Positions 46,400-56,451 of a stretch of 64,000 bases of DNA are shown here, piece by piece (position 1 is the stretch's first letter; the number at the start of each line of letters is the position of its first letter). Origin of the DNA: Pararoseomonas baculiformis. Lineage in GTDB: Bacteria; Pseudomonadota; Alphaproteobacteria; Acetobacterales; Acetobacteraceae. The translations under genes and the position numbers were made by a program. The stretch covers positions 1 through 64,000 of the forward strand of contig NZ_JAGIZB010000011.1 of assembly GCF_017813395.1 (NCBI RefSeq). The letters are read 5' to 3'. Below the pieces are notes generated by a model. It worked only from the letters and a program-made list of their open reading frames with translations. It was not told where the DNA came from and did not search any database.

Positions 46400-46476
46400 G
46401 CGGGTGTAGCTCAGTCGGTTAGAGCGCCGGCCTGTCACGCCGGAGGTCGCGGGTTCGAGCCCCGTCACTCGCGCCA
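46400..46476 (+). tRNA. tRNA-Asp(GUC), copy 1
   Basis: GCGGGTG (46400-46406) pairs with CACTCGC (46466-46472, one G-U). The anticodon loop CTGTCAC gives GUC. CCA is encoded at 46474-46476. The sequence is identical to the copy at 46536. Confidence 0.95.
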
Positions 46477-46491
46477 CGCGATGCGATCCTT

Positions 46492-46521
46492 GCGCCGCTC
46501 CCACGGGCGGCGCTTTGCTTT
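46492..46521 (+). terminator. terminator after tRNA-Asp copy 1
   Basis: GCGCCGC (46492-46498) and GCGGCGC (46507-46513) form a 7-bp stem followed by TTTGCTTT. It lies between the two tRNA-Asp genes. Confidence 0.65.
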
Positions 46522-46535
46522 CGGGACTACCTTGT

Positions 46536-46612
46536 GCGGGTGTAGCTCAGTCGGTTAGAGCGCCGGCCTGTCACGCCGGAGGTCGCGGGTTCGAGCCCCG
46601 TCACTCGCGCCA
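46536..46612 (+). tRNA. tRNA-Asp(GUC), copy 2
   Basis: A second 77-nt copy with the same acceptor stem, GUC anticodon and encoded CCA (46610-46612). No difference from copy 1 was seen. Confidence 0.95.
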
Positions 46613-46629
46613 TTCAACGCCTTTCAAAG

Positions 46630-46653
46630 CGCCGCCCCCTGGGGCGGCGTTTT
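46630..46653 (+). terminator. terminator after tRNA-Asp copy 2
   Basis: CGCCGCCCC (46630-46638) and GGGGCGGCG (46641-46649) form a 9-bp stem with a CT loop followed by TTTT. Confidence 0.88.
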
Positions 46654-46862
46654 GCGTTCCGGACTTCCTCTTCTGCTTGCGAATTGCTCGCAAGTGTTGA
46701 TTAAGCTGCATCCATTGTGCTGAACTGGGCCGGTGGCCCCTATGGCGGCCGACCATCCTTGACTATATGGTGCGCAGCGTTGCGCTGCGGCATGGCCTCA
46801 GCGCCCATGGGCGTATCCGGTGGTCAGTCAACCCTGGGTGCCCCGAAGCACCGAGGGGCACC
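46654..46862 (+). promoter_or_regulatory. nuo operon leader with two inverted repeats
   Basis: This 209-bp stretch must hold the nuo promoter. It has CTTGCGA (46676-46682) and TCGCAAG (46688-46694) around ATTGC in an A/T-richer context. It also has CGCAGCG TTG CGCTGCG (46773-46789), a tight hairpin about 75 nt before nuoA. TTGATT (46697-46702) is a possible -35, but no good -10 follows. No protein-coding gene is apparent. Confidence 0.4.
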
Positions 46863-47231
46863 ATGACCCAGCCGTTGCTGGCCAACTACTTCCCGATCCT
46901 GGTTTTCCTGGGCATCGCCGCGGCGATCAGCATCGCCATGGTGGGCGGTTCCGTTCTGGCCGCCCGCCAGAAGCCGGATGCGGAGAAGCTCTCGACCTAT
47001 GAGTGCGGGTTCGAGCCGTTCGAGGACACGCGGCATCGCTTCGACGTGCGATTCTACCTCGTGGCGATCCTGTTCATCATCTTCGACCTGGAGGTGGCCT
47101 TCCTGTTCCCCTGGGCCGTGGCGCTGGGTGGGATCGGCTGGCTCGGCTTCCTCTCGATGATGGGCTTCCTCGGGCTGCTGACGGTCGGGTTCATCTATGA
47201 GTGGCGCAAGGGCGCGCTGGACTGGGAATGA
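46863..47231 (+). CDS. nuoA: NADH-quinone oxidoreductase subunit A
   Basis: A 122-residue membrane subunit with three helices. ATG 46863 is preferred; the longer frame upstream overlaps the leader. The conserved loop [44 protein letters not shown] carries the switchable loop cysteine and the acidic helix-2 residues. It is the first gene of the complex I operon. Its stop overlaps the start of a 36-codon ORF (47228) by ATGA. Confidence 0.96.
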   Translation: MTQPLLANYFPILVFLGIAAAISIAMVGGSVLAARQKPDAEKLSTYECGFEPFEDTRHRFDVRFYLVAILFIIFDLEVAFLFPWAVALGGIGWLGFLSMMGFLGLLTVGFIYEWRKGALDWE

Positions 47232-47338
47232 GCCGCGCGACGCGCGGTGAGGTGAGCCGCGTGAGCGAGCGTGGCGAGACGGGCCGCATGGCCCGCAGGA
47301 TGATGACGCGCGGTGACGCGCGGAGGACGATGCGATGA
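47228..47338 (+). CDS. putative Arg-rich micro-ORF bridging nuoA and nuoB
   Basis: A 36-codon frame starts at ATG 47228, overlapping the nuoA stop as ATGA, and ends with TGA 47336-47338, overlapping the nuoB start (ATG 47335) as ATGA. It thus exactly tiles the largest gap of the operon. The product would be very basic (11 Arg, no Lys) and starts [11 protein letters not shown]. The DNA holds a 12-bp direct repeat, GACGCGCGGTGA, at 47239-47250 and 47305-47316, and a GGGCC/GGCCC hairpin at 47281-47294. It may be a real micropeptide or a translational coupling device. I know no homologue. Confidence 0.35.
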   Translation: MSRATRGEVSRVSERGETGRMARRMMTRGDARRTMR

Positions 47339-47895
47339 GCGGCGTCAACAGCGAACAGATGGCCTGGAACAATCAGGCTCTTCCCCCGGGGCCGGAGCAG
47401 GACGCGGTGATCCGCGGCGTGACCGGCGAGATCGAGGAGAAGGGCTTCGTTGTCGCCAACCTGGACAAGGTGGTGAACTGGGCCCGCACGGGCAGCCTCT
47501 GGCCGATGACCTTCGGCCTGGCCTGCTGCGCCGTGCCGATGATCCACGCCTATATGGCGCGCTACGATCTGGACCGTTTCGGCGTGATCCCGCGTGGGTC
47601 GCCGCGCCAGTCGGACGTGATGATCGTGGCGGGCACGCTGACCAACAAGATGGCCCCGGCCCTGCGCAAGGTCTATGACCAGATGAGCGAGCCGCGCTGG
47701 GTGATCTCCATGGGCAGCTGCGCCAACGGCGGCGGCTACTATCACTGGAGCTACAGCGTGGTGCGCGGCTGCGACCGCATCGTGCCTGTGGATGTCTATG
47801 TCCCGGGCTGCCCGCCGACGGCGGAGGCGCTGGTCTATGGCATCATGCAGCTGCAAAAGAAGATCCGCCGGACCGGGACGATTCTCCGTGGCTGA
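47335..47895 (+). CDS. nuoB: NADH-quinone oxidoreductase subunit B
   Basis: A 186-residue subunit that binds the terminal cluster N2. The ligands are the tandem cysteines of [10 protein letters not shown], the cysteine of [10 protein letters not shown] and that of [31 protein letters not shown] is fully conserved. ATG 47335 overlaps the micro-ORF stop. AGGAC lies a few bases upstream as a weak ribosome-binding site. Its stop overlaps the nuoC GTG start by 8 nt. Confidence 0.97.
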   Translation: MSGVNSEQMAWNNQALPPGPEQDAVIRGVTGEIEEKGFVVANLDKVVNWARTGSLWPMTFGLACCAVPMIHAYMARYDLDRFGVIPRGSPRQSDVMIVAGTLTNKMAPALRKVYDQMSEPRWVISMGSCANGGGYYHWSYSVVRGCDRIVPVDVYVPGCPPTAEALVYGIMQLQKKIRRTGTILRG

Positions 47896-48574
47896 GCTTT
47901 CCCCGAACCTATCCCCCGACCTGACCGCCCTGGGCGAGCAGGTCGCCGCGGCCATGCCGCCCGGCGCCGTGCTGGAGGCCTTCGTGGTCCGCGGGGCGGA
48001 GCTGACCATCCGCATCCGCCGCGACGCCGTGCTTCCCGTGATGGCGGTGCTGCGGACGGACCCGCGCTTCGCCTTCGAGCAGTGCATGGATCTCTGCGGC
48101 GTGGACTGGCCGGAGCGCGCCGAGCGCTTCGACGTGGTGTGGAACCTGCTGTCCCTCACTCACAATCACCGCATCCGGGTGGTGACCACGACGGATGCGG
48201 AGAATCCCGTGCCGAGCGTGACCGCCATCTGGCCGACCGCCGGCTGGTTCGAGCGCGAGGCCTGGGACATGTATGGCATTGCCTTTGAGGGCAATGTGGA
48301 CCTGCGCCGGCTCCTCACGGATTACGGCTTCCAGGGGCACCCGCTGCGCAAGGACTTCCCGCTGACCGGCCATGTCGAGGTCCGCTACGACCCCGAGCGG
48401 CGCGAGGTGGTCTATGAGCCGGTGAAGCTCCAGCAGGACTTCCGCAATTTCGACTTCCTCTCCCCCTGGGAGGGCATGACCACCCTGCCGGGCGACGAGA
48501 AGGTGCATCTGAACCGGATCGCGCCGCCGCCCGCATCGCTTCTGGAGAAGCCGGAAGCGGAGAACCAGCCATGA
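47888..48574 (+). CDS. nuoC: NADH-quinone oxidoreductase subunit C
   Basis: A 228-residue 30-kDa subunit of the peripheral arm. GTG 47888 lies inside the nuoB end; the frame further upstream shadows nuoB. Conserved parts are [51 protein letters not shown] and [23 protein letters not shown]. NuoC and NuoD are separate, unlike the E. coli fusion. The stop overlaps nuoD by ATGA. Confidence 0.96.
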   Translation: MAELSPNLSPDLTALGEQVAAAMPPGAVLEAFVVRGAELTIRIRRDAVLPVMAVLRTDPRFAFEQCMDLCGVDWPERAERFDVVWNLLSLTHNHRIRVVTTTDAENPVPSVTAIWPTAGWFEREAWDMYGIAFEGNVDLRRLLTDYGFQGHPLRKDFPLTGHVEVRYDPERREVVYEPVKLQQDFRNFDFLSPWEGMTTLPGDEKVHLNRIAPPPASLLEKPEAENQP

Positions 48575-49824
48575 GCCTGACGACCGGCGCCCTGAATTCT
48601 GCCGACACCCAAGCCACCGGTCCGGACGCCGCTGCCGAGCCCGGTCTGCGGCGGGTGGAGGTGGACAGCCACACCATTAACTTCGGCCCCCAGCATCCGG
48701 CCGCCCATGGCGTGCTGCGCCTCATCCTGGAAATGAAGGGCGAGGTTGTGGAGCGTGCCGACCCGCATATCGGGCTGCTTCATCGCGGCACCGAGAAGCT
48801 GATCGAGTACAAGACCTATGTGCAGGCGATGCCGTATTTCGACCGGCTCGACTACGTCTCGCCCATGTGCATGGAGCATGTCTTCGCGCTTGCGCAGGAG
48901 CGGCTGCTTGGCATCCAGGCGCCGCTGCGCGCGCAGTATATCCGCGTGCTCTTCGCCGAGATCACGCGCATCCTGAATCACCTGCTGAACATCACCACCT
49001 ATGCGCTGGACTGCGGTGCGATCACGCCGCCGCTCTGGGGCTTCGAGCAGCGCGAGATCCTGCTGGAATTCTACGAGCAGGTTTCGGGCAGCCACTACCA
49101 TGCCAACTACTTCCGGCCGGGTGGTGTGCATCGCGACCTGCCGGCCGGCATGCCGGAGCGGATTCGCGCCTGGGCCAATGGCTTCCCGAAGTTCATCGAC
49201 GACCTGGATGGGCTGCTGACGCATAACCGCATCTTCAAGCAGCGCACCGTGGATATCGGCGTCATGACCGCCGAGCAGGCGATGGAGTGGGGCTTCTCCG
49301 GCCCCTGCCTCCGCGCCTCCGGCATGGCCTGGGACCTGCGGCGCCAGCAGCCCTATGACGTGTATGACCGGATGGAGTTCGAAATCCCGGTCGGCCGCCA
49401 TGGCGACTGCTATGACCGCTATCTCGTCCGCATGGCGGAGATGCGGGAGAGCCTGAAGATCATCCACCAGTGCCTGGACCAGATGCCGGAAGGCCCGGTG
49501 CGGGTGCAGGACAACAAGATCACGCCGCCGAAGCGCGGCGAGATGAAGCGTTCGATGGAATCCCTCATTCACCACTTCAAGCTCTACACGGAGGGCTTCC
49601 ACATTCCCGCCGGAGAGACCTACACCGCGGTGGAAGCGCCGAAGGGCGAGTTCGGGGTCTATCTCGTGGCCAACGGCACCAACCGTCCGCACCGGTGCAA
49701 GATCCGGGCGCCGGGCTTCGCGCATCTCCAGGCGATGGAGGTGCTGTCCAAGGGGCATATGCTGGCGGATGCCGTGGCGGTGATCGGCAGCCTCGATATC
49801 GTTTTCGGGGAGATCGACCGGTGA
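48571..49824 (+). CDS. nuoD: NADH-quinone oxidoreductase subunit D
   Basis: A 417-residue 49-kDa subunit that helps form the quinone site. [62 protein letters not shown] and the C-terminal [12 protein letters not shown] are typical. The N-terminal 30 residues are a non-conserved extension. It starts inside the nuoC stop and its own stop overlaps the nuoE GTG. Confidence 0.97.
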   Translation: MSLTTGALNSADTQATGPDAAAEPGLRRVEVDSHTINFGPQHPAAHGVLRLILEMKGEVVERADPHIGLLHRGTEKLIEYKTYVQAMPYFDRLDYVSPMCMEHVFALAQERLLGIQAPLRAQYIRVLFAEITRILNHLLNITTYALDCGAITPPLWGFEQREILLEFYEQVSGSHYHANYFRPGGVHRDLPAGMPERIRAWANGFPKFIDDLDGLLTHNRIFKQRTVDIGVMTAEQAMEWGFSGPCLRASGMAWDLRRQQPYDVYDRMEFEIPVGRHGDCYDRYLVRMAEMRESLKIIHQCLDQMPEGPVRVQDNKITPPKRGEMKRSMESLIHHFKLYTEGFHIPAGETYTAVEAPKGEFGVYLVANGTNRPHRCKIRAPGFAHLQAMEVLSKGHMLADAVAVIGSLDIVFGEIDR

Positions 49825-50492
49825 CCGAAGCAGCTGTTGATCACCTCGACCCGAACTGGCGCAACAGCCAGGCCGAGCCGGATAGCTTCGAGTTCGACGC
49901 GGAGAGCGAGGCGCAGATCGCCAAGATCCTGGCCCGCTACCCTGCCGAAAAGAAGGCTTCGGGCGTGATCCCGCTTCTGTACGTCGTGCAGAAGCAGATG
50001 GGCCGGCAGACCGGCAGCGCCTGGGTGCCGCGCGTGGCGATGGACAAGGTGGGCGAGCGCCTGGGCATGGCGCCGATCCGCGTCTTCGAGGTCGCGACCT
50101 TCTACTTCATGTTCAACACCCGTCCGATCGGGCGCTTCCACCTGCAAGTCTGCGGCACCACGCCCTGCATGCTACGCGGTTCGGACGACGTGCTGCGCGC
50201 CTGCAAGGATGCGGGCAAGCTCAAGGGCTATGGCGACACCAGCGAGGACGGGGCGTTCACCCTGACCGAGGTGGAGTGCCTTGGCGCCTGCGTGAACGCG
50301 CCGATCCTTCAGGTGGATGACGACTACTACGAGGACCTGGACTACGACCGCACGGTTCAGCTGATCGAGGCGCTCCGGCGCGGCGAGCGGCCGAAGCCGG
50401 GCAGCACCATCGGGCGCCAGACCAGCGCGCCGGAAGGTGGGCCGCTGACGCTGCTTGACGTGCCCCTGGCTCGTGAAGGGGGAGGGAACTGA
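49821..50492 (+). CDS. nuoE: NADH-quinone oxidoreductase subunit E
   Basis: A 223-residue subunit carrying the [2Fe-2S] cluster N1a. GTG 49821 overlaps the nuoD stop. The cluster ligands are in [12 protein letters not shown] and [28 protein letters not shown] is the thioredoxin-like core. The C-terminal 45 residues (after [18 protein letters not shown]) form an extension common in alphaproteobacteria. One base separates its stop from nuoF. Confidence 0.96.
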   Translation: MTEAAVDHLDPNWRNSQAEPDSFEFDAESEAQIAKILARYPAEKKASGVIPLLYVVQKQMGRQTGSAWVPRVAMDKVGERLGMAPIRVFEVATFYFMFNTRPIGRFHLQVCGTTPCMLRGSDDVLRACKDAGKLKGYGDTSEDGAFTLTEVECLGACVNAPILQVDDDYYEDLDYDRTVQLIEALRRGERPKPGSTIGRQTSAPEGGPLTLLDVPLAREGGGN

Positions 50493-50493
50493 C

Positions 50494-51804
50494 ATGGCCC
50501 TTCAGGACAAGGACCGCATTTTCACCAACCTGTACGGCGTGCAGCACTGGGGGCTGCAGGCCGCGCAGAAGCGTGGCAACTGGGATGGCACGTCCGGGCT
50601 GATCGCCAAGGGCCGTGACTGGATCATCGAGGAGGTGAAGCAGTCCGGCCTTCGTGGCCGCGGCGGCGCCGGCTTCCCGACGGGGCTGAAGTGGTCCTTC
50701 ATGCCCAAGTCCAACCCGGACGGGCTGCCCTCCTATCTCGTCGTCAATTCCGACGAGTCGGAGCCGGGCACCTGCAAGGACCGGGACATCCTGCGCCACG
50801 ATCCGCACACGCTGATCGAGGGCTGCCTGCTGGCGGCGGTCGCGATGAACGCCTCGGCCGGCTACATCTATGTGCGCGGCGAGTATTACAACGAGCACCT
50901 GGTGCTGCAGGCCGCGATCGACGAGGCCTATGCGGCGGGGCTGCTCGGCAAGAACGCGGCCGGGTCGGGCTATGACTTCGACCTCTACGTTCATCGCGGC
51001 GCAGGTGCCTATATCTGCGGCGAGGAGACGGCGCTCATCGAGTCCCTTGAGGGCAAGAAGGGCATGCCGCGGCTGAAGCCGCCCTTCCCGGCGGCGGTGG
51101 GCCTCTATGGCCGGCCGACGACGGTGAACAATGTCGAGACCATCGCGGTGGTGCCGACCATCCTGCGGCGTGGCGCGGGCTGGTTCGCCGGCTTCGGCCG
51201 GCCGAAGAACTCGGGCACGAAGATCTTCTGCATCCAGGGCCATGTGAACAAGCCCTGCAATGTGGAGGAGGAGATGAGCATGCCGTTGCGCGAGCTCATC
51301 GAGCGCCATGCCGGTGGCGTGCGCGGGGGCTGGGACAACCTGCTCTGCGTGATTCCCGGCGGCTCCTCCACGCCGCTGCTGCCCAAGCACATCTGCGACG
51401 ACGTGCTGATGGACTTCGACGCGCTGCGCGAGCACAAGTCGGGCCTTGGCACGGCGGGGGTGATCGTGATGGACAAGTCCACGGACCTGATCCGCGCCAT
51501 CGCCCGGCTCTCCAAGTTCTACAAGCATGAGAGCTGCGGCCAGTGCACGCCCTGCCGCGAGGGCATGGGCTGGGTCAGCCGCATGATGGACCGCATGGTC
51601 GAGGGCCGCGCCGAGATCGACGAGATCGACGTGCTGGAGGACGTGACGAAGCGCATCGAGGGGCACACGATCTGTGCGCTCGCCGATGGCGGCGTCTGGC
51701 CGGTGCAGGGCCTCATCCGCCACTTCCGTCCGATGATGGAGGAGCGGATCGCCGAGTATAAGAGACAGCATGCCGCCCGGCCCTTGCCGATGGCGGCGGA
51801 GTGA
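50494..51804 (+). CDS. nuoF: NADH-quinone oxidoreductase subunit F
   Basis: A 436-residue subunit that binds NADH, FMN and the cluster N3. The NADH/FMN site is [19 protein letters not shown] with the [15 protein letters not shown] segment; [16 protein letters not shown] follows. The N3 cysteines are in [15 protein letters not shown] and [12 protein letters not shown] 50494 follows GGGGGAGGGAACTGAC. The C-terminal sequence PLPMAAE is nearly repeated at the end of NuoG. Confidence 0.97.
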   Translation: MALQDKDRIFTNLYGVQHWGLQAAQKRGNWDGTSGLIAKGRDWIIEEVKQSGLRGRGGAGFPTGLKWSFMPKSNPDGLPSYLVVNSDESEPGTCKDRDILRHDPHTLIEGCLLAAVAMNASAGYIYVRGEYYNEHLVLQAAIDEAYAAGLLGKNAAGSGYDFDLYVHRGAGAYICGEETALIESLEGKKGMPRLKPPFPAAVGLYGRPTTVNNVETIAVVPTILRRGAGWFAGFGRPKNSGTKIFCIQGHVNKPCNVEEEMSMPLRELIERHAGGVRGGWDNLLCVIPGGSSTPLLPKHICDDVLMDFDALREHKSGLGTAGVIVMDKSTDLIRAIARLSKFYKHESCGQCTPCREGMGWVSRMMDRMVEGRAEIDEIDVLEDVTKRIEGHTICALADGGVWPVQGLIRHFRPMMEERIAEYKRQHAARPLPMAAE

Positions 51805-51809
51805 ATGTC

Positions 51810-53882
51810 ATGAGCGACGTGAAGCTCATCAAGGTCACGGTGGATGGCCAGGAGATCGAGGTGCCGCTTGGCGCCACGGCACTCCAGGCGGCGGAGCTGG
51901 CGGGGGCCGAAATCCCCCGCTTCTGCTATCATGAGCGCCTGTCCATCGCCGGCAATTGCCGCATGTGCCTCGTCGAGGTGGAGAAGGCGCCGAAGCCCGT
52001 GGCTTCCTGCGCCTTCCCCGTCATGGACGGGATGAAGATCATCACGGACAGCCCGACTGTGCGGAACGCACGGCGGGGCGTGATGGAGTTCCTGCTGATC
52101 AACCACCCGCTGGACTGCCCGATCTGCGACCAGGGCGGCGAATGCGACCTGCAGGACCAGGCCGTGGCCTATGGCCACGACGCCAGCCGCTACCGCGAGC
52201 ACAAGCGCAGCGTGACGGACAAGTATTTCGGCCCGCTGATCAAGCCGATCATGACGCGCTGCATCCAGTGCACGCGCTGTGTCCGCTTCTCGACCGAGGT
52301 GGCCGGCACGCCGGAGTTGGGCGCCGTGAGCCGCGGCGAGGCGTTGGAGATCACCACCTATGTGGAGAAGGCCCTCTCCTCCGAGCTGTCGGGCAACCTG
52401 ATCGACATCTGCCCGGTGGGCGCGCTGACCAGTCGGCCCTATGCCTATATGTCCCGGCCCTGGGAACTGTCGAAGGTGGACAGCATCGACGTGCTGGACG
52501 CCACCGGCACCAATATCCGGGTGGACAGCCGCGGGCCGGATGTCCTTCGCATCCTGCCGCGCGTGCATGAGGAGGTGAATGAGGAGTGGATGGCCGATCG
52601 CGGCCGCTTCTCCTTCGACGCTCTGAAGCATCGCCGCCTCGACCGCCCATGGGTGAAGCGGGACGGCAAGCTGCGTCCGGCGAGCTGGCCTGAGGCCTTC
52701 GAGGCGATCGCCGCGCGGCTGAAGGGGCTTCCGGGGGACCGGATCGGCGCCGTGGCCGGCGGGCTGGCGGATGCCGAGAGCGTGCTGGCGCTGAAGGACC
52801 TGATGGCCGGGCTCGGTTCGCAGAACCTGGACTGCCGTGAGGACGGTGCGGCGCTGGATGGCTCGAACCGCGCCTTCTACCTGTTCAACAGCACCATTGC
52901 CGGGATCGACCAGGCCGATGCGGTGCTGATCATCGGCAGCAATCCGCGTGTCGAGGCGCCGGTGCTGAATGCGCGCATCCGCAAGCGGGCCATGGCCCGG
53001 GTGCCGGTGGGCGTGATCGGGCCGCGCCCCGACCTCACCTACCCGGCGCAGCATCTGGGCGACGGCCCCGACGCGCTGCGCGGTTTGATGGATGGGGCGT
53101 TCGGCGAGGCGCTGCGCAAGGCCAAGCGGCCGCTCATTCTGCTCGGCCGCGGCGCCCTGCGCCGGCCGGACGGCGCGGCGATTCTCGCCGCTGCCTGGAA
53201 GCTGGCGCAGTCGCTCAACGCCATCACCGGCGAGTGGAACGGCTTCAACCTGCTGCACAATGCGGGCGGCCAGGTGGCTGCCCTTGATATCGGCTTCCTG
53301 CCGGGGCAGGGGGGCAAGCATCTCGGCGCCATGCTGGGCGGCGGGGTGGATGCCCTCTGGCTGCTGGGCGCCGACGAGCTGGACCCCGCCCTCATCGGGG
53401 CGGAAACCTTCGTGATCTACCAGGGCCACCACGGCGACCGCGCCGCGGCGCGGGCCGACGTAATCCTTCCCGGGGCCAGCTACCTCGAAAAGGACGGGCT
53501 CTATGTCAGCACCGAGGGGCGCGTTCAGCGCGGCCGCCGGGCGGTGTTCCCGCCGGGCGAGGCGCGCGAGGACTGGCGCATCCTGCGGGCGGCGAGCGAC
53601 TATCTGGGCGGGGCGCTGCCCTATGATGATCACGCGGCCATCCGGCAGCGCCTGATCGAGGTGAACCCGGTCTTCGCCCATCCGGACGAGGCACCGGTTC
53701 CGGCCCCCGTGCCTGGTGCCCCGGCGGGGGATGCGGGCGCGCTGGGGAGCGAGCCCTTCGCCCCGGCCATCACCAATTACTACCAGGCGGACATCTTCGG
53801 CAGGGCCAGCGACGTGATGGCCGAATGCGCGCGGGCCCACGCCGCCCAGGGCGCGCCCACCCCGGCGATGGCGGCTGAGTGA
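51810..53882 (+). CDS. nuoG: NADH-quinone oxidoreductase subunit G
   Basis: A 690-residue 75-kDa iron-sulfur subunit. ATG 51810 is chosen; GTG 51801 would overlap the nuoF stop and add three residues. The N-terminal [2Fe-2S] ligands are in [22 protein letters not shown]. The N5 and N4 regions are [15 protein letters not shown] and [11 protein letters not shown] plus [15 protein letters not shown]. The molybdopterin-oxidoreductase-like domain (about 220-620) follows, without a cofactor site. It transfers electrons from N3 toward N6. Confidence 0.96.
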   Translation: MSDVKLIKVTVDGQEIEVPLGATALQAAELAGAEIPRFCYHERLSIAGNCRMCLVEVEKAPKPVASCAFPVMDGMKIITDSPTVRNARRGVMEFLLINHPLDCPICDQGGECDLQDQAVAYGHDASRYREHKRSVTDKYFGPLIKPIMTRCIQCTRCVRFSTEVAGTPELGAVSRGEALEITTYVEKALSSELSGNLIDICPVGALTSRPYAYMSRPWELSKVDSIDVLDATGTNIRVDSRGPDVLRILPRVHEEVNEEWMADRGRFSFDALKHRRLDRPWVKRDGKLRPASWPEAFEAIAARLKGLPGDRIGAVAGGLADAESVLALKDLMAGLGSQNLDCREDGAALDGSNRAFYLFNSTIAGIDQADAVLIIGSNPRVEAPVLNARIRKRAMARVPVGVIGPRPDLTYPAQHLGDGPDALRGLMDGAFGEALRKAKRPLILLGRGALRRPDGAAILAAAWKLAQSLNAITGEWNGFNLLHNAGGQVAALDIGFLPGQGGKHLGAMLGGGVDALWLLGADELDPALIGAETFVIYQGHHGDRAAARADVILPGASYLEKDGLYVSTEGRVQRGRRAVFPPGEAREDWRILRAASDYLGGALPYDDHAAIRQRLIEVNPVFAHPDEAPVPAPVPGAPAGDAGALGSEPFAPAITNYYQADIFGRASDVMAECARAHAAQGAPTPAMAAE

Positions 53883-54892
53883 TGGACGGCTTTCTGAACT
53901 CCCCGATCGGGATCCTGTCCCTCACCGTCGCGCAGGCGCTGGCGCTGCTGGTCCCGCTGCTGATCGGCGTGGCCTACATGACTTGGGCCGAGCGCAAGAT
54001 CATGGCGGCCATGCAGCTCCGGAAGGGTCCGAACGTGGTCGGCCCGTTCGGCCTGCTGCAGCCCTTCGCCGATGCCGGCAAGATGCTGATGAAGGAGACC
54101 ATCGTGCCCACGGGCGCGAGCCGGGTCCTCTTCATCATGGCGCCGATGCTCACCTTCATCCTGGCGATGATCGCCTGGGCGGTGATCCCGGTGAACGAGG
54201 GCTGGGCGATTGCCGACATCAATGTCGGCATCCTCTATCTCTTCGCCATCTCCTCTCTCGGCGTCTATGGGATCATCATCGCGGGCTGGGCGTCGAACTC
54301 GAAATACGCCTTCCTCGGCGCGCTCCGCTCGGCGGCGCAGATGGTGTCCTACGAGGTCTCCATGGGCTTCGTGATCGTCACCGTGCTGCTCTGCGTGGGG
54401 TCGCTGAACCTGACGGAGATCGTGCTCGCGCAGAAGGGGCTCTGGTTCGCCATCCCCCTCTTCCCGATGTTCATCATCTTCTTCATCTCTACGCTCGCGG
54501 AGACGAACCGGGCGCCCTTCGACCTGCCCGAGGGTGAATCGGAGCTCGTGGCGGGGTTCTTCGTGGAATATTCCGCGATGACCTTCGCGCTCTTCTTCCT
54601 CGGTGAGTACGCGAACATGATCCTCATGTCGTCGCTCACCACCATCCTCTTCCTCGGAGGCTGGCTGCCGCCCTTCGACGTGGCGCCCCTGAACTGGGTG
54701 CCGGGACCGGTCTGGTTCATCCTGAAGGTCTGCTTCTGCCTCTTCGTCTTCGTCTGGGTCCGCGCCACCTTCCCGCGCTACCGCTATGACCAGCTCATGC
54801 GGCTTGGCTGGAAGGTGTTCCTGCCGATCAGCCTCGTCTGGCTGGTGCTGACCGCCGCGGCTCTCAAGATCTTCGGGTGGCTGCCGGCATGA
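53882..54892 (+). CDS. nuoH: NADH-quinone oxidoreductase subunit H
   Basis: A 336-residue membrane subunit with eight helices. ATG 53882 overlaps the nuoG stop by one base; GTG 53879 is an alternative. The quinone-channel loops [37 protein letters not shown] and [25 protein letters not shown] are intact. [18 protein letters not shown] closes the conserved part. The 37-bp gap to nuoI is bridged by a 17-codon ORF that starts as ATGA over the nuoH stop. Confidence 0.97.
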   Translation: MDGFLNSPIGILSLTVAQALALLVPLLIGVAYMTWAERKIMAAMQLRKGPNVVGPFGLLQPFADAGKMLMKETIVPTGASRVLFIMAPMLTFILAMIAWAVIPVNEGWAIADINVGILYLFAISSLGVYGIIIAGWASNSKYAFLGALRSAAQMVSYEVSMGFVIVTVLLCVGSLNLTEIVLAQKGLWFAIPLFPMFIIFFISTLAETNRAPFDLPEGESELVAGFFVEYSAMTFALFFLGEYANMILMSSLTTILFLGGWLPPFDVAPLNWVPGPVWFILKVCFCLFVFVWVRATFPRYRYDQLMRLGWKVFLPISLVWLVLTAAALKIFGWLPA

Positions 54893-54929
54893 CCCGCCCC
54901 AACACTGCATGCGGAAAGGTCCGCCCGTC

Positions 54930-55418
54930 ATGGCGACGCTAGACCGAGTTGCGCGCAGCCTGCTGCTCACGGAGCTTGTCTCCGGCATGTGGCTGACGCT
55001 GAAGGCCTTCTTCTCGAAGAAGGCCACCATCTCCTATCCCTCCGAACGCTCTCCGCTGAGCCCGCGTTTCCGCGGCGAGCATGCGCTGCGTCGCTACCCC
55101 AATGGGGAGGAGCGCTGCATCGCGTGCAAGCTGTGCGAGGCGGTTTGCCCGGCCGTGTGCATCACCATCGAGTCCGAGCCGCGGGAGGATGCCTCCCGGC
55201 GGACCACGCGCTACGACATCGACATGACGAAGTGCATCTATTGCGGCCTCTGCGAGGAGGCCTGCCCGGTGGATGCCATCGTGCTCGGGCCGAACCTCGA
55301 GTTCGCGACCGAGACCCGCGAGGAGCTGTTCTACGACAAGCAGAAGCTCCTCGATAACGGCGATCGCTGGGAGCCGATGCTCGCCGCGCGCCTGAAGGCG
55401 GACGCACCCTACCGATGA
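54930..55418 (+). CDS. nuoI: NADH-quinone oxidoreductase subunit I
   Basis: A 162-residue subunit with two [4Fe-4S] clusters (N6a, N6b), seen as [12 protein letters not shown] and [12 protein letters not shown]. The N-terminal helix [27 protein letters not shown] docks to the membrane arm. ATG 54930 is preferred over 54909, which would add a non-conserved leader. The stop overlaps nuoJ by ATGA. Confidence 0.97.
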   Translation: MATLDRVARSLLLTELVSGMWLTLKAFFSKKATISYPSERSPLSPRFRGEHALRRYPNGEERCIACKLCEAVCPAVCITIESEPREDASRRTTRYDIDMTKCIYCGLCEEACPVDAIVLGPNLEFATETREELFYDKQKLLDNGDRWEPMLAARLKADAPYR

Positions 55419-56134
55419 TCGCCGGACTCGCCTTCTACGCCTTCGCGGCGGTGCTGATCGCCAGCGCCGTGATGGTCGTCACCAGCCGGAACCCGGTGCA
55501 CAGCGTGCTGTTCCTGATTCTCGGCTTCTTCAATGCGGCCGCGCTCTTCCTCCTCGCGGGGGCCGAGTTCCTGGCGATGATCCTGGTCATCGTCTATGTG
55601 GGCGCGGTTGCGGTGCTCTTCCTCTTCGTCGTGATGATGCTGGACATCGACTTCGCCCAGCTTCGCCAGGGCTTCCAGCGCTACGCGCCGGTCGGCGCGG
55701 TGATCGGGGGCATTCTTCTGCTGGAACTGCTGTTCGTGTTCGGCGCCTGGCAGTCCAGCGGGCAGGCGGGCGTGCTGCGCCTGAACCCGGTGGCTGGCGA
55801 TGTGCAGAACACCGTGGCGATCGGGCGGGTGCTCTATACGGAGTATGTCTTCCTCTTCCAGGCGGCGGGCTTCATCCTGCTGGTCGCGATGATCGGCGCA
55901 ATCGTGCTGACCCACCGGGACCGCGCCCGGAGCAAGCGCCAGGACATCACGGCCCAGGTCACGCGCCGCACGCAGCTCGACATGGCCTCGGTCCCCGTCG
56001 GGGCCTCCATCGGGCAACTCGGCATCCTGCGCCCGCTGCCCCCGGAGGAGCCCAAGCCGAAGGCGGTCGCGCATGGCCATCAGGGGCATGACGATCACGG
56101 CCATGGGGGCCACGGCCATGGGGGGCACCACTGA
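55415..56134 (+). CDS. nuoJ: NADH-quinone oxidoreductase subunit J with His/Gly-rich tail
   Basis: A 239-residue membrane subunit with five helices. The conserved helix-3 part is [28 protein letters not shown], which contains the pi-bulge region. After the last helix (about residue 165) comes a cytosolic extension. It ends in about 20 residues with nine His and many Gly and Asp ([12 protein letters not shown]). A tail of this kind is not needed for complex I and could bind metal ions. It overlaps nuoI and nuoK. Confidence 0.96.
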   Translation: MIAGLAFYAFAAVLIASAVMVVTSRNPVHSVLFLILGFFNAAALFLLAGAEFLAMILVIVYVGAVAVLFLFVVMMLDIDFAQLRQGFQRYAPVGAVIGGILLLELLFVFGAWQSSGQAGVLRLNPVAGDVQNTVAIGRVLYTEYVFLFQAAGFILLVAMIGAIVLTHRDRARSKRQDITAQVTRRTQLDMASVPVGASIGQLGILRPLPPEEPKPKAVAHGHQGHDDHGHGGHGHGGHH

Positions 56135-56445
56135 TGCTTGAGATCGGCCTCGGCCATTACCTCACGGTGGGCGCGATCCTCTTCGTGCTCGGCGTGTTCG
56201 GGATCTTCCTCAACCGGAAGAACATCATCGTCATCCTGATGTCGATCGAGCTGATCCTGCTCTCGGTGAACCTCAACCTGGTGGCCTTCTCCTCCAATCT
56301 GGGGGACCTCACCGGGCAGATCTTCGCGATGTTCATCCTGACCGTCGCGGCCGCCGAGGCCGCGATCGGGCTGGCCATCGTCGTCATCTATTTCCGCAAC
56401 CGCGGCAGCATCGAGGTGGAAGACGTGTCCACCCTGAAGGGTTAG
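56134..56445 (+). CDS. nuoK: NADH-quinone oxidoreductase subunit K
   Basis: A 103-residue subunit with three helices and the two conserved membrane glutamates (in [19 protein letters not shown] and [20 protein letters not shown]). The start overlaps the nuoJ stop by one base (TGATG). It forms the first proton half-channel region with NuoJ and NuoH. Confidence 0.97.
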   Translation: MLEIGLGHYLTVGAILFVLGVFGIFLNRKNIIVILMSIELILLSVNLNLVAFSSNLGDLTGQIFAMFILTVAAAEAAIGLAIVVIYFRNRGSIEVEDVSTLKG

Positions 56446-56451
56446 GGCGCC

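Noticed and set aside
46758-46790. TTGACT as a -35 for nuoA
   Set aside because: No acceptable -10 lies 16-18 bp downstream; that position is inside the CGCAGCG hairpin.
51519-53840. 773-codon minus-strand ORF opposite nuoG
   Set aside because: It mirrors the codon pattern of nuoG and has no recognisable domain.
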